From Bacillus sp. AFS015802 (GTDB lineage Bacteria; Bacillota; Bacilli; Bacillales; Bacillaceae_B), in NCBI RefSeq assembly GCF_002561455.1, contig NZ_NTUP01000011.1:1-64000 (forward strand): 64,000 nucleotides of DNA, in the 5' to 3' direction. This document shows, in pieces, positions 51,175 through 61,400 of this stretch. Every line of letters starts with the position of its first letter. Position 1 is the first letter of the stretch. The notes below the pieces were generated by a model. That model did not search any database. It worked only from the letters and a program-made list of their open reading frames with translations, and was not told the origin of the DNA. The translations under genes were made by a program, and so were the position numbers.

Positions 51175-52509
51175 CTAACGGATAATAAAAGTGGCAATCG
51201 AATGCAAAGGAAGAGTCGTACTGAAATTCCCCTCACCGCATGCAAGGGAAATCTCTTCCTCACGGTCATTCGCATTCATCACAATGACGACGATCTCCCC
51301 GTCCGGATTTTTAAAGGAAGCAGCCGATACAGCGTCATTGGAAATCTTGCAGCCGATACGCCTCGCACCCGCTTTGATATATTTACTGAAATGTCCGATG
51401 TAATAATAGGAGCTGTTGTAGCGCACCTCGTCGTTCACAGTGTCGACGATCACCGGGGCATCACAGTAATTCCCTACATGGTTCGGTCCTCCCTCTTCAT
51501 TCAGGACCATATTCCAATCGATCCACGCTTCAAGGTAATTGTTCAAGTCACCGATGATGTTCCGGCCATATCGTTCACCGGTATCCCATGCTCCGGGTTT
51601 GACCCCGCCTTCGATGCATCCTTCTGTAAAGATCAAATGCTTATCAGGGAAATCATGATGCACCTTCGAAAGGTTTTCAAATTCCTCTGATACGTACCAG
51701 TGGACACCCGTCCCCCATACATACTTAGCCGCTTCCGGATCGGACAGGACCGCCTTGGCGCGCTCATGAATCACATCACGATTATGATCCCATATGATGA
51801 CCTTCACATCCCCATGACCATGTTTCTCAAGGGACGGACCCAGATGATGCTTAATGAAATCACGCTCTTCTTCTCCCGTATACAGACAGGAATCCCACAC
51901 TTGCTTTGCTTCCGGTTCATTTTGAATCGTCAATCCCCAAATCGGGATGCCCTCTGCCTGCATGGCCTCTATATATTTTGAATAATAGTCGGCCCATACG
52001 GACTCAAACTCGGGCAGCAGTTTCCCGCCGTTATTCATTTCACCGTTCGTTTTCATCCACGGCGGGGGACTCCAGGGGGAAGCCACGATGGAAAGCTCTT
52101 CGCCTGCCACTTTCATCGCTTCTTGAATGAGCGGGATCACGAGTTTCTTCTCACGGTCGATGGAAAAGGTATTTAACGATGTATCTCCCTCTTCCACATA
52201 CGTATAGTTTCCCAAAGAAAAATCACAGCTGTTGATATGGGTCCTTCCGAAGCGGTAGCCCAGGCCTTCTGCAGGATCGAAATAGCGCTTGATGATCTCT
52301 TCCCTTTTTTCCGGGCTGATGAGGGAAAGGCTGTGAGCCGCCGCTTCGGTGAACGCACCGCCAAACCCCAGCATTTCCTGATAGGTTCGTTCGGGATCAA
52401 GCTGAATATGAGTGGACGATTGAGGACGATCAGAAGAAAAGGAAACCGGTTCTTTTTCAGAGAACCGATCTCCTGTTTCTTTTGCTGTCAAAATGACCTT
52501 CACATTCAT
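51175..52509 (-). CDS. Glycoside hydrolase family 30 enzyme
   Basis: 444-residue enzyme with a TIM barrel plus side beta-domain. The GH30 signature residues are visible: acid/base Glu in LTIQNEPEAKQVWDSC and nucleophile Glu in LIFTEGCIEGG. The opening EMLGFGGAFTEAAAHSL is typical of the glucosylceramidase-type branch. Activities in this branch include beta-glucosidase and beta-1,6-glucanase. No signal peptide, so it acts inside on imported oligosaccharides. The ATG overlaps the GH1 stop (ATGA), so it is the last gene of the operon. Confidence 0.9.
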   Translation of the reverse strand: MNVKVILTAKETGDRFSEKEPVSFSSDRPQSSTHIQLDPERTYQEMLGFGGAFTEAAAHSLSLISPEKREEIIKRYFDPAEGLGYRFGRTHINSCDFSLGNYTYVEEGDTSLNTFSIDREKKLVIPLIQEAMKVAGEELSIVASPWSPPPWMKTNGEMNNGGKLLPEFESVWADYYSKYIEAMQAEGIPIWGLTIQNEPEAKQVWDSCLYTGEEERDFIKHHLGPSLEKHGHGDVKVIIWDHNRDVIHERAKAVLSDPEAAKYVWGTGVHWYVSEEFENLSKVHHDFPDKHLIFTEGCIEGGVKPGAWDTGERYGRNIIGDLNNYLEAWIDWNMVLNEEGGPNHVGNYCDAPVIVDTVNDEVRYNSSYYYIGHFSKYIKAGARRIGCKISNDAVSAASFKNPDGEIVVIVMNANDREEEISLACGEGNFSTTLPLHSIATFIIR

Positions 52510-53873
52510 TGTGCTACTTCCTCAGCATTTGTGTGAAGACCGTGCTTCTGTTTGTGTTCCCGGATGATTTCTGCATATCGGAAGGCACTGTCTTTCCAGA
52601 TCCGCTCCTGTGTATCGAAGTCGACGTAAAGGATGCCAAACCGCTTATCATAGCCAAAGCTCCACTCAAAGTTATCCATCAGTGACCAGAGATAATACCC
52701 TTGGATGTTCATGCCTTCCTCATTCAGGTCAGAAACCGCTTGAAGATGGAGATTCAAGTAGTTCACGCGATCGTGGTCATGCACACGTCCATTTTCCAAC
52801 ACGTCGTCATAGGCCGCTCCATTTTCCGTAATATAGATTGGCAGATCCGTATATTCCTCTCTCAGGCGGCGGATGAGGTCTTTGAATTCATTCGGCGCGA
52901 TATCCCAGCCCATCCCCGTTTTCTCATAATCGGAGTAAGCCCCTTTATGCATGAAGTCACTGGCAGCACTGAACTCGACGATTCCGCGGCTGTAATAGTT
53001 GATGCCGAAGAAATCACATTCCGTTGAAATCAGTTCCATATCCCCTTCTTTAATGAAGTCATACGTATGAACATATTTTGAGAACAGGTTCATCATGTCT
53101 TTAGGATATTCACCTTTGAACACAGGATCCAGGAACCAGCGATTGGAATATCCGTCCGCATTGTTTGCAGCAAGAAGATCGTTCACGGAATCCGTATTCG
53201 CGTAAACCGGAGACAGGTTCAACGTGATCCCGATATCTGTTTGGGACTTGAATTCCTTTTTCAGCATTTCTACCGCTTTTCCGTGTGATAACAGCATGTG
53301 GTGAACGGCTCTCACCGCTTCATCCAGATTGGTATGACCAGGAGCATGCACCCCTTGATGGTAACCGAGGAATCCTGCACACCAAGGCTCATTATGGGTG
53401 ATCCATGAATCCACGACAGAATCAAGCTCTGTGAAGCACGCTTTGGCATATTCCATGAACCATTCTACCGATTCACGGTTGACCCAACCGCCTTCTTCAT
53501 GGGCCCACATTGGCAGATCCCAGTGATACAGAGTCACAGCCGGCTTGATGCCTTCTTCCTGAAGTCTTTTGGCAAGATTTTTGTAAAAGTCCATGCCTTC
53601 CTGGTTGTATTTCCCCTTTTCAGGAAAAATTCGCGGCCACGCAATGGAGAAGCGATACGTGTCGACTCCAAGGCGTTTGATATGCTGGATGTCTTCTTCG
53701 AATCGGTGATAGTGATCACATGCGACATCACCATTATGCTGTTTGTATACTTTTCCTGGAATGTCACAGAACATATCCCAGATGGACGGTGTCCTGCCTC
53801 CTTCATTATGGGCTCCTTCAATTTGATACGATGATGTGGCGGTTCCAAAGGTAAATGTTTTCTCAAATTTCAT
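52506..53873 (-). CDS. GH1 beta-glucosidase
   Basis: 455-residue cytosolic beta-glucosidase, without a phospho-binding signature I could confirm. The acid/base Glu is in WITHNEPWCAGFLGYHQG and the nucleophile in LPIYITENGAAYDD. The N-terminal GTATSSYQIEGAHNEGGRTPSIWD is the GH1 signature. Coupled to an ABC importer rather than a PTS, it should cleave unphosphorylated beta-glucosides. GAGGAGAG precedes the ATG. It is 15 bases from the upstream permease gene. Confidence 0.93.
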   Translation of the reverse strand: MKFEKTFTFGTATSSYQIEGAHNEGGRTPSIWDMFCDIPGKVYKQHNGDVACDHYHRFEEDIQHIKRLGVDTYRFSIAWPRIFPEKGKYNQEGMDFYKNLAKRLQEEGIKPAVTLYHWDLPMWAHEEGGWVNRESVEWFMEYAKACFTELDSVVDSWITHNEPWCAGFLGYHQGVHAPGHTNLDEAVRAVHHMLLSHGKAVEMLKKEFKSQTDIGITLNLSPVYANTDSVNDLLAANNADGYSNRWFLDPVFKGEYPKDMMNLFSKYVHTYDFIKEGDMELISTECDFFGINYYSRGIVEFSAASDFMHKGAYSDYEKTGMGWDIAPNEFKDLIRRLREEYTDLPIYITENGAAYDDVLENGRVHDHDRVNYLNLHLQAVSDLNEEGMNIQGYYLWSLMDNFEWSFGYDKRFGILYVDFDTQERIWKDSAFRYAEIIREHKQKHGLHTNAEEVAQ

Positions 53874-53888
53874 AGGTCATTCTCTCCT

Positions 53889-54806
53889 CTATTCTTTGAT
53901 TGATCCTGCTGAAATGCTGTTGACGATATATTTTGACAGGAATAGGAAGGCAATCATGATTGGTACAACGGAAATCGCAATCCCTAAGTACATGGATCCT
54001 AAATTCTGTGCCACTTGAGATCCTTTAAGGAATCCCATCAATACTGGCAGCGTATATTTCTCAGGTGAGAACAGGATGACGAGTGGCATGATGTAGTTAT
54101 TCCATGATCCGATGAACGTGAAGATCGACATTGTCGCGACCGCCGGCATCATGATCGGAATGGCTACCGTATGGAAAATCTTGAACTCACTCGCCCCATC
54201 GATACGGGCGGCTTCGATTAAGCTTGGATGAAGTGTCGTCTGGATGTATTGTCTTAAGAAGAAGACGACAAACGGACTTGCAATGGCCGGAACGATCAGT
54301 GGAATGAAGGAATCAAGGATCCCCAGATTCTTACTCAGTTCGTAGAAGCCGATCAGCCCCAATTGTCCTGGAACCATCATCATCACAAGCATGAAGACGA
54401 ACATGAAATTCTTCCCCCTGAATGTGTAAAAGGCAAATCCATAAGCAGTCAATGCTGAGAAATACCCTGATAATAAAGTCGTAAGGACAGAGATGATCAG
54501 ACTATTCTTGAACCCCGACCAGATGTTTACATAGTCCATCATCGTGGTATAGTTCTCTACCAGGGAACTGCCAGGGACCAAGGTGAAACCGGACAATATC
54601 GCTTCGTTTGATCTTGTTGCGTTCACAAGCATCATAAGGAACGGGATGAAGCAAACGATCGCCATCACTACAAGCAGGGTATAGATGATGCTCTTCACGA
54701 TGGTGATTCTGGTCTTAAGTCTGGACTCATGAGGCAGAAGTTCCGGCTTTTGTTTTTCCACTCTTTGAGTCGGTACATTTTTTTCAACGGCTGTTTTTCC
54801 CAACAT
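53889..54806 (-). CDS. Carbohydrate ABC transporter permease (MalG type)
   Basis: 305-residue inner permease with six TM segments. The EAA loop that contacts the ATPase reads EAARIDGASEFKIFHTVAIPIMMPAVA. An N-terminal cytosolic extension of about 35 residues precedes TM1. No ATPase gene is in the operon, so a shared MsmX-type ATPase is expected. AAGGTG precedes the ATG, four bases after the MalF-type stop. Confidence 0.92.
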   Translation of the reverse strand: MLGKTAVEKNVPTQRVEKQKPELLPHESRLKTRITIVKSIIYTLLVVMAIVCFIPFLMMLVNATRSNEAILSGFTLVPGSSLVENYTTMMDYVNIWSGFKNSLIISVLTTLLSGYFSALTAYGFAFYTFRGKNFMFVFMLVMMMVPGQLGLIGFYELSKNLGILDSFIPLIVPAIASPFVVFFLRQYIQTTLHPSLIEAARIDGASEFKIFHTVAIPIMMPAVATMSIFTFIGSWNNYIMPLVILFSPEKYTLPVLMGFLKGSQVAQNLGSMYLGIAISVVPIMIAFLFLSKYIVNSISAGSIKE

Positions 54807-54809
54807 GCT

Positions 54810-55709
54810 TTACACCTTCCTTGCTTGTTTGCGTTCATTTCCATACATCCCTTTGAAGACAATCGCCGAGAAGATCAAGGTAATGACAAACAATCCATAT
54901 GCGACAGCTGATGCGTATCCATAATTGTTAAATTTGAATGCTTGATTGTACAGGTACAACACCATCGTGTTCAGTGATCCATCCGGAGATCCGATTCCAT
55001 CCGTCAGAAGCATTGGCAGATCAAATAATTGAAGACCGCCGATCAGGGATGTGATCATGATATAAAGCAAGATCGGTTTTAATAAAGGAATCGTGATTTT
55101 CGTAAAGGTCTGCCACCTGTTTGCTCCGTCAATCAGTGCAGCCTCATAATAGTCCTTCGATATTCCGGAAACCCCCGCCATGACGACAATGAACGAATGA
55201 CCGAACCACATCCAGGTAAGGATCAGGGAGACAGAAAGCTGTGCAGTCGCGGGCTCGTTCAGCCAATTAATCGGTTCTGATATAAGACCTATATTTAATA
55301 GAATCATATTTAATGATCCGTGCTGCCAGTCCAGTAGAATACCAAACAGCAGGGCGACCGAGCTAATCGTGATTAAATTAGGTAAATAAAAGATCGATCT
55401 GAAAAAAGCCAAACCTTTCAACTTCATTCTCATATCAGAGAAGATTAATGCGAGTATAAGGGCCAGACCGATTTGCAGGACAAAATTGATCCCCCAAATT
55501 TTCCATGTGTTAAAAAAAGCTTCCACAAAATAGCTGTCCGTGAGTAAACGGGTATAGTTCGCAAGACCGACGACTTCTGCTGTTCCGCTTCCTGAATAAT
55601 TCGTAAAGCTGTAATAGAATGTCAGCGCAACGGGATAAATACTGAATATTAAAAAGATAATCCAAAATGGGGCAATAAATAGATAACCAAATCGATCTAC
55701 TTTTTTCAT
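54810..55709 (-). CDS. Carbohydrate ABC transporter permease (MalF type)
   Basis: 299-residue permease with six TM segments (first: APFWIIFLIFSIYPVALTFYYSF). The EAA loop reads EAALIDGANRWQTFTKITIPLLKPILL. It pairs with the MalG-type protein encoded immediately downstream. GGGGGG is seven bases before the ATG. It is 80 bases after the binding-protein gene. Confidence 0.92.
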   Translation of the reverse strand: MKKVDRFGYLFIAPFWIIFLIFSIYPVALTFYYSFTNYSGSGTAEVVGLANYTRLLTDSYFVEAFFNTWKIWGINFVLQIGLALILALIFSDMRMKLKGLAFFRSIFYLPNLITISSVALLFGILLDWQHGSLNMILLNIGLISEPINWLNEPATAQLSVSLILTWMWFGHSFIVVMAGVSGISKDYYEAALIDGANRWQTFTKITIPLLKPILLYIMITSLIGGLQLFDLPMLLTDGIGSPDGSLNTMVLYLYNQAFKFNNYGYASAVAYGLFVITLIFSAIVFKGMYGNERKQARKV

Positions 55710-55789
55710 TCCCCAGCCCCCCTAGTTGTTTAATAGATTATCGGCAGGCGACATGAAGCTGCGCCGCCTGCCATTGAATGTTTACTTGT

Positions 55790-57106
55790 TTAGTTTTTTG
55801 GTACTTTTATATCTGGATACGCGTTTTGAACTTTTTTATAGAATTCTTTAATCGCATCGTCTTTTGATTTCTTTCCATCCACATACTGTTGAACGGCATT
55901 TCCAAAGAATGTATCAAGCTGTTGGTCATACTTTGTCACGATACCAGGCTCGATTTCTTTCGCTTGTTCAAGGAAGAATTGATAGTTATTTTGACCACCA
56001 AGGAATTCATCGCTGAAATCATCCTTGATTTTGTTCGTTACAGGAAGGTAGGAAAGAACATCCCCTGTTTCCTTCGCCCAATCTGTCAGGAATTCATCAT
56101 CCTGAGTCATCATTTTCACAAAGTCATATGCAAGCTCTTTGTTTTCTGATTTGTTGTAGACACCTAACCATGTCCCACCCCAGAAGTATGGGCTTGGTCC
56201 ATTTGTCACTGCCCAATCCCCTGCAGATTCCTTCACGTTCGTTTTAAGAACACTGTGAAGTCCCCAAGTAGGAAGAACATAAGAGAATACTTGTGTTTCC
56301 TTTTCCTTGCCGTTTTCTTTCATCTTGATTGGTTTATCCATTGCTTCGAACCATGATGGTGACCACTCAGGTGCAAGTGCTGTGTAGCTATTCTCACGTA
56401 ACTTCTTCGCGTAGTCCATATATGCGATCTTTTCATCTGTCAGCTGCAGCTCATTCTTGTCATTCACCCATGGTTGAGGATTATCTCCTTGTGAGAACCA
56501 ACGGATGGAGCCTTCATCAGGGAACATGCTGTAACCTTTTTCCTTCATCTTTTCAGCCACTTTGAAGACGTTGTCCATTGAGTTCATCATGTTTCCTACT
56601 TCAGTTGGATCGTCTGTCCCAAGCACTTCTTTCGCGATACTTCTCTTGTAGTAGATTCCACCCGGTGTCGTCTGCCATGATAAAGCCCTTACATTTCCAT
56701 CTTTATCTTTCCCTAAGTCGAATACATAAGGAACATACTTATCTTTGATTTCATCTACGTTGTATGGTTTTTCAGATAGGTTTTCCCAATAACCTGCGTC
56801 CACCCATTGCTTAAGGAACGCAATTTCACCCGTGAATACGTCCGGTGCCCCTACGCCGCTTTCAAGAACCGGCTTTAATTTCGTTGGATAATCGGCAATC
56901 GGAACGATCGTCAATTCTACTTTTACACCGTTCTTCTCTTCAAACTTAGTGATCGGCTTCTTCAGCTCATCCGTGAATGACCACACCTTTAAATCTACGT
57001 CTTTATCAGACTTTGAACTTCCAGATGACTTGGAATCTCCCGAACAAGCGGAAAGGACCCCTGCTACCAGTACAAACGTCATGAATAATGCCAAAATCTT
57101 CTTCAT
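55790..57106 (-). CDS. Extracellular sugar-binding lipoprotein
   Basis: 438-residue solute-binding protein of the ABC sugar importer. The signal peptide ends in a lipobox (GVLSAC, Cys about residue 21), followed by a Ser/Lys-rich linker. The type-I binding fold has VDLKVWSFTDELKKPITKFEEKNGVKVEL and repeated Trp-containing segments (WFSQGDNPQPW, PEWSPSWFEAM) that would stack on sugar rings. First gene of the operon; two LacI-type palindromes lie 35-90 bases upstream. Confidence 0.92.
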   Translation of the reverse strand: MKKILALFMTFVLVAGVLSACSGDSKSSGSSKSDKDVDLKVWSFTDELKKPITKFEEKNGVKVELTIVPIADYPTKLKPVLESGVGAPDVFTGEIAFLKQWVDAGYWENLSEKPYNVDEIKDKYVPYVFDLGKDKDGNVRALSWQTTPGGIYYKRSIAKEVLGTDDPTEVGNMMNSMDNVFKVAEKMKEKGYSMFPDEGSIRWFSQGDNPQPWVNDKNELQLTDEKIAYMDYAKKLRENSYTALAPEWSPSWFEAMDKPIKMKENGKEKETQVFSYVLPTWGLHSVLKTNVKESAGDWAVTNGPSPYFWGGTWLGVYNKSENKELAYDFVKMMTQDDEFLTDWAKETGDVLSYLPVTNKIKDDFSDEFLGGQNNYQFFLEQAKEIEPGIVTKYDQQLDTFFGNAVQQYVDGKKSKDDAIKEFYKKVQNAYPDIKVPKN

Positions 57107-57140
57107 TTTAATCCCCCTTTTTCATTTGTAAATATAGACA

Positions 57141-57194
57141 CGAAAGCGGTTTCGTTTTGTTGCATTTAAAAATTTCGAAACCGGTTTCGAAATT
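57141..57194 (-). promoter_or_regulatory. Two LacI-type operators before the sugar operon
   Basis: CGAAAGCGGTTTCG (57141-57154, one mismatch from a palindrome) and a perfect 24-bp palindrome at 57171-57194 (arms AATTTCGAAACC and GGTTTCGAAATT). The CGAAA-N4-TTTCG core matches the palindrome before the lacI gene. Confidence 0.8.
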
Positions 57195-57211
57195 CCCAAA
57201 AAAATATAAGA

Positions 57212-58237
57212 TTATTTCTTTTTTTCTTTTTTTGCTATAGTACAAGATTCTCTGATGATCAGTTCCACCGGAATGACCTCTGTTGTCAGCAGCTTTTTCT
57301 TCTGGATGATCTGCTTCATCAGCAGCTGTCCGGCTTTTGCACCGATTCGGTCCGTGTCCTGTCTGACCGTCGTCAGCTTTGGTGTGAGGTATGCAGACAT
57401 CTCGATATCATCATACCCGATGATGGAAATATCTTCAGGTATCCTCAAACCTTTTTCTTTAATGGCTTCCATGGCACCTATGGCCATATGGTCACCTGCC
57501 ACAAAGACAGCGGTAGGCATCGTTTCCAGTGCGAGAAGCGTTTCCATCGCCGATTTTCCTTCTTCAATAGAGAACATTCCACCGTTCACAAGATATCCTT
57601 GATGAATCGGAAGGTTCAGCTCTTCCATGCCTTTAGTAAAACCCTTGATTCGCTGGGCTCCGGCGTCGATCGAAGGATCACCGGATATGTGAGCGATTCT
57701 GGTATGACCAAGAGAATGCAGATAATCAACGGCCAACCTTCCACCGTCCACGTTATCGGAATAGACCACACTGCAGTTCTGATTGCTCATGTCGATCACG
57801 ACAATCGGAACGTGACTATTGATCATATCCTGAACCTGCGGGTCGCTTGGATCGGAGCAAATCACGACGATTCCATCCACGGCACGGTACAAAAAATGCT
57901 CCAGATAACTCGTATCCCGGTTCCTAAGATTCCGTGAAGCAAAGATCAGGTCATACCCTTCCCGTTCCACATATTTGCGGAAACTTTCAATCAGGGCACT
58001 GAAGAAAGGATGTTTCAATCCTACCTCATTATCCTCGGCAAACATGACACCGATCGTCCATGATTTCTTTGTCGATAGGGACTGGGCATGGGCATTGGGT
58101 AAATATCCCATTTCAGCCGCGGCATCGAGGATTTTTTTCTTTGTTTTCTGGCTCACATCGGAATAATTATTTAGAGCCTTGGAAACGGTCGTACTGGAAA
58201 AACCAGTGCGTTTTGCTAAGTCATAGATTGTAACCAT
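57212..58237 (-). CDS. LacI-family transcriptional regulator
   Basis: 341-residue repressor. The N-terminal helix-turn-helix reads TIYDLAKRTGFSSTTVSKALNNYSDVSQKTKKKI. A periplasmic-binding-protein-like effector domain follows (SWTIGVMFAEDNEVGLKHPFFSALIESF, IVVIDMSNQNCSVVYSDN). It should repress the adjacent sugar operon and itself through CGAAA-N4-TTTCG palindromes; the inducer is probably a beta-glucoside. GAGGAGA precedes the ATG at 58237. The longer frame upstream crosses the operator and is rejected. Confidence 0.92.
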   Translation of the reverse strand: MVTIYDLAKRTGFSSTTVSKALNNYSDVSQKTKKKILDAAAEMGYLPNAHAQSLSTKKSWTIGVMFAEDNEVGLKHPFFSALIESFRKYVEREGYDLIFASRNLRNRDTSYLEHFLYRAVDGIVVICSDPSDPQVQDMINSHVPIVVIDMSNQNCSVVYSDNVDGGRLAVDYLHSLGHTRIAHISGDPSIDAGAQRIKGFTKGMEELNLPIHQGYLVNGGMFSIEEGKSAMETLLALETMPTAVFVAGDHMAIGAMEAIKEKGLRIPEDISIIGYDDIEMSAYLTPKLTTVRQDTDRIGAKAGQLLMKQIIQKKKLLTTEVIPVELIIRESCTIAKKEKKK

Positions 58238-58254
58238 TGTTGTCTCCTCTTCAT

Positions 58255-58268
58255 CGAAAGCGCTTTCG
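58255..58268 (-). promoter_or_regulatory. LacI-type operator before the regulator gene
   Basis: CGAAAGCGCTTTCG, a perfect 14-bp palindrome 18 bases upstream of the lacI-family start. Autoregulation is likely. Confidence 0.8.
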
Positions 58269-58386
58269 TTAATTGTTATTATAGTCCAGACTTTTAAGGG
58301 AAGCAATACTAATTTTTAGAAAACTTTAAAAAGTATCTTGGTTTTTTTGGGAAGTACTCCCAAAAGAGCGCTCGCACCCATCACCA

Positions 58387-58417
58387 AAAAAAGCAGCCCC
58401 ATACAGGACTGCTTTTT
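58387..58417 (-). terminator. Intrinsic terminator after the RND gene
   Basis: AAAAAAGCAG / CTGCTTTTT arms, minus-strand T-run. Near-identical to the terminator of the GH30 gene. Confidence 0.75.
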
Positions 58418-58424
58418 CTTCCAT

Positions 58425-61400
58425 CTATTCTTTCACTGCTTTACGCTTACGCCCACCGATTTTCCTTTTGATTTTCATCAGGGTTTCGTACACGATCGGT
58501 ACGATGACAAGCGTCAGGAGCGTCGAGCTGGTCAATCCGCCAATAACGGTTACACCAAGCCCTTTCGAGATCAATCCGCTTCCTTCAAGCCCGAGTGCCA
58601 GTGGGAACAGGGCTCCGATTGTGGCAATGGCCGTCATGAGGATGGGACGAAGTCGGGTAGAACCGGCTTCAAGCAAAGCTTCCCGTGTGGATAGACCTTC
58701 ATTTTCTTTATGAATCACACGATCGACTAAGACGATCGCATTGGTGACCACGATACCGATCAGCATTAGTGCTCCGATCATGGAGGAAATACTGATCGTT
58801 TCACCCGCGATCAATAACGCTACCAACGCGCCGATGATTGTGAATGGCAGTGAGAACAGGATGGCGAATGGTGCAAGACCGCCGCCGAATGTGATGACAA
58901 GGATCAGGTAAACAATCGCAATGGCTGCAAGCATCGCTAATCCTAATTGTGTAAAGGATTCTTTGATGTCTTCCGTTACCCCGCCCATGTTCACGTCGAT
59001 ACCGGATGGGATATCCATTTCTTCGATTTCTTTTTGAATATCCTGGGATGCTTTCGACACATCGTCGGTTTTCAGTTCTCCACTCACTTGAGCAAAGACT
59101 TTTCCGTCCCGTCGTGAAACGGTATCGGATGTTTTACCTTCCTGGACTTCGACAACGTCTTTGATCGGGACTTCCACACCCAGTGGTGACTGGATGGTCT
59201 TATCCGTTAAGTCGTTGATGCTTTCATACTTTTCTTTCTCCACATCAAGATAGACATTTACTTCTTCGCCATCTTTTTCAATGGTCGTAAGGACCGGACG
59301 CTGGCGTGTCTGACCAAGCTCCATGGCGATTTGACCTGCTGAGAGACCTAATTCGCTAAGCTTCTCCTGATCTGCGATGAACGAGTACTCATCATAGGAT
59401 TCAGAGATGCTAGATCCGACTTTTTTGAAGTCCTTCTTGTCTTCCATCATGTCTTGAATATCGTTGACAACAGGTTCGATGTCTTTCAGGGTTTCCCCGT
59501 ATACGTACACGACTATTTCATTGCTGCCGGCACTTGCAGAGAAATCCTGTGAAGCCCATTCCCCTTTGTCTGTTGCTTTTTGCAGGTCTTTGATGACCTT
59601 TTCTTTTTCTTCAGAGAAATTCTCTGTATCGTCTTTATATTGGACGTAGAAGATGGCATTGTTGTTGCTTCCCGGACTCATCGGGTTTTCCCCGCCGACA
59701 GAGTACTGAATGGTTTCAGCTCCTTTACGGTCCTGGAAATATCCTTCTGCGTCCTGTGCGATTTTCTGGACATCTTCTTCCGTTTGACCAGGTTCTGGTT
59801 TATAGGTTGCCATGATCATCTTCTCTTCATCGGATGGGAGGAAGCTGACACCGATCAATGGAACCAGGAACAAGCTTCCGACCAGCATGGCAATCGCCAG
59901 GATCGATGTGATGATTTTATGGTTCAGCGTCCAATTCAATACGCCTCTATACCAGTTCGCTAAACGGCTTTTCTTCTCAATATGCTTCTTCCCAACGCCT
60001 TTTTTAAACATGGAATGGGCAAGCATCGGTACGATCGTAACGGCTACAAGCAGGGAAGCCAGTAGAGCAAACACAATCGTTAAGGCAAATGGAAGGAATA
60101 GTTCCCCGATCATTCCTTGAACCAGTCCTAAAGGAAGGAACACGGCAATCGTGACAATCGTGGAGGACGCGATCGGAACGAACATTTCTTTCGTCGCTTC
60201 ACGGATCAGGTCTTTTCCTTTCAGCATTTCACCCTTCAAGGACATTCTTCGATAAATATTCTCCACTACCACAATAGAGTCATCAATGACACGACCTATG
60301 GCGACCGTCATTGCCCCAAGGGTCATGATATTCAAGGTAATGTCCATCTGTTTCAGAAGTAAAATCGCGATTAATAAAGATAACGGAATCGATACGACGG
60401 AAATGAGCGTCGATTTGATATCCCGTAAAAACAGGAGGATGATAATGACTGCGAATACGGCACCGAATAACGCTTTATTCAGCATGGTGCTGACAGATTC
60501 TTCGATTGGTTCCCCCTGGTCAAACGTTGAAATGATTTCTACACCATCAATGTCTTTTTCAAACGTTTTGATCTTATCTTTAACCGCGTTGACTACATCC
60601 ACCGTATTGGCGTCTGCCGTTTTCACCACTTGAAGTCCGATGGATTCTTTTCCGTTTGTTCTGGAAATGGATTCTGCTTTACCAACCAGTTCTATATCAG
60701 CAATATCTGAAAGTTGAATGGTTGGGATCTTCATGCCTGCAGGTGCTGCTCCAGCAGGAGGTGCTTGGCCCTGTCCGGATGGCTGTTGCTGCCCTCCGGC
60801 TGAGGTTCCACCAGTGCTTGGAGTCACAGGAATCTTCATTTCTTTCAAGTCTTCAATCGTCGTGATATTTCCGTCGACTACCACGGATTTCTGGCTGTCT
60901 TTAAACGTGTACAAGCCTAATGGGGCCGTCACGTCGGAGCCTTTGATCATATTTTGAACCGTTTCTTCTGTCAAACCATACTCAGCAAGCTTATCTTCAT
61001 CAAATACAAGCTGAGCCTCCTGTACCTGCTGACCTGAAGCCTGGACAGAAGCTACCCCGTCCACTCCCTCTAGTTCAGGAACGATCGTGTCTTCCACTGT
61101 AGAGGTCAATTGTGCCAATGATTGATCTTCATTCGCTACACTAAGGGCGATGACCGGAAAGGCATTGAAGTTGAGTCTTGAAACTTCCGGCTCATTGACT
61201 CCATCCGGAAAAGGAAGATCGGAAAGAGCCTCTTCCACTTCCGTCTTGGCTTCATCCATATCCTTTGAAAACTTGTATTCTATCTGAACGGCTGAAGCAT
61301 TCTGGTAAGAGGTAGAGCTGACGACATTTACCCCATCTAAATTCTTCAAGCGTTTTTCAATTGGTTCTGAAACCTTGGCTGCAACATCTTCCGGCGTGGC

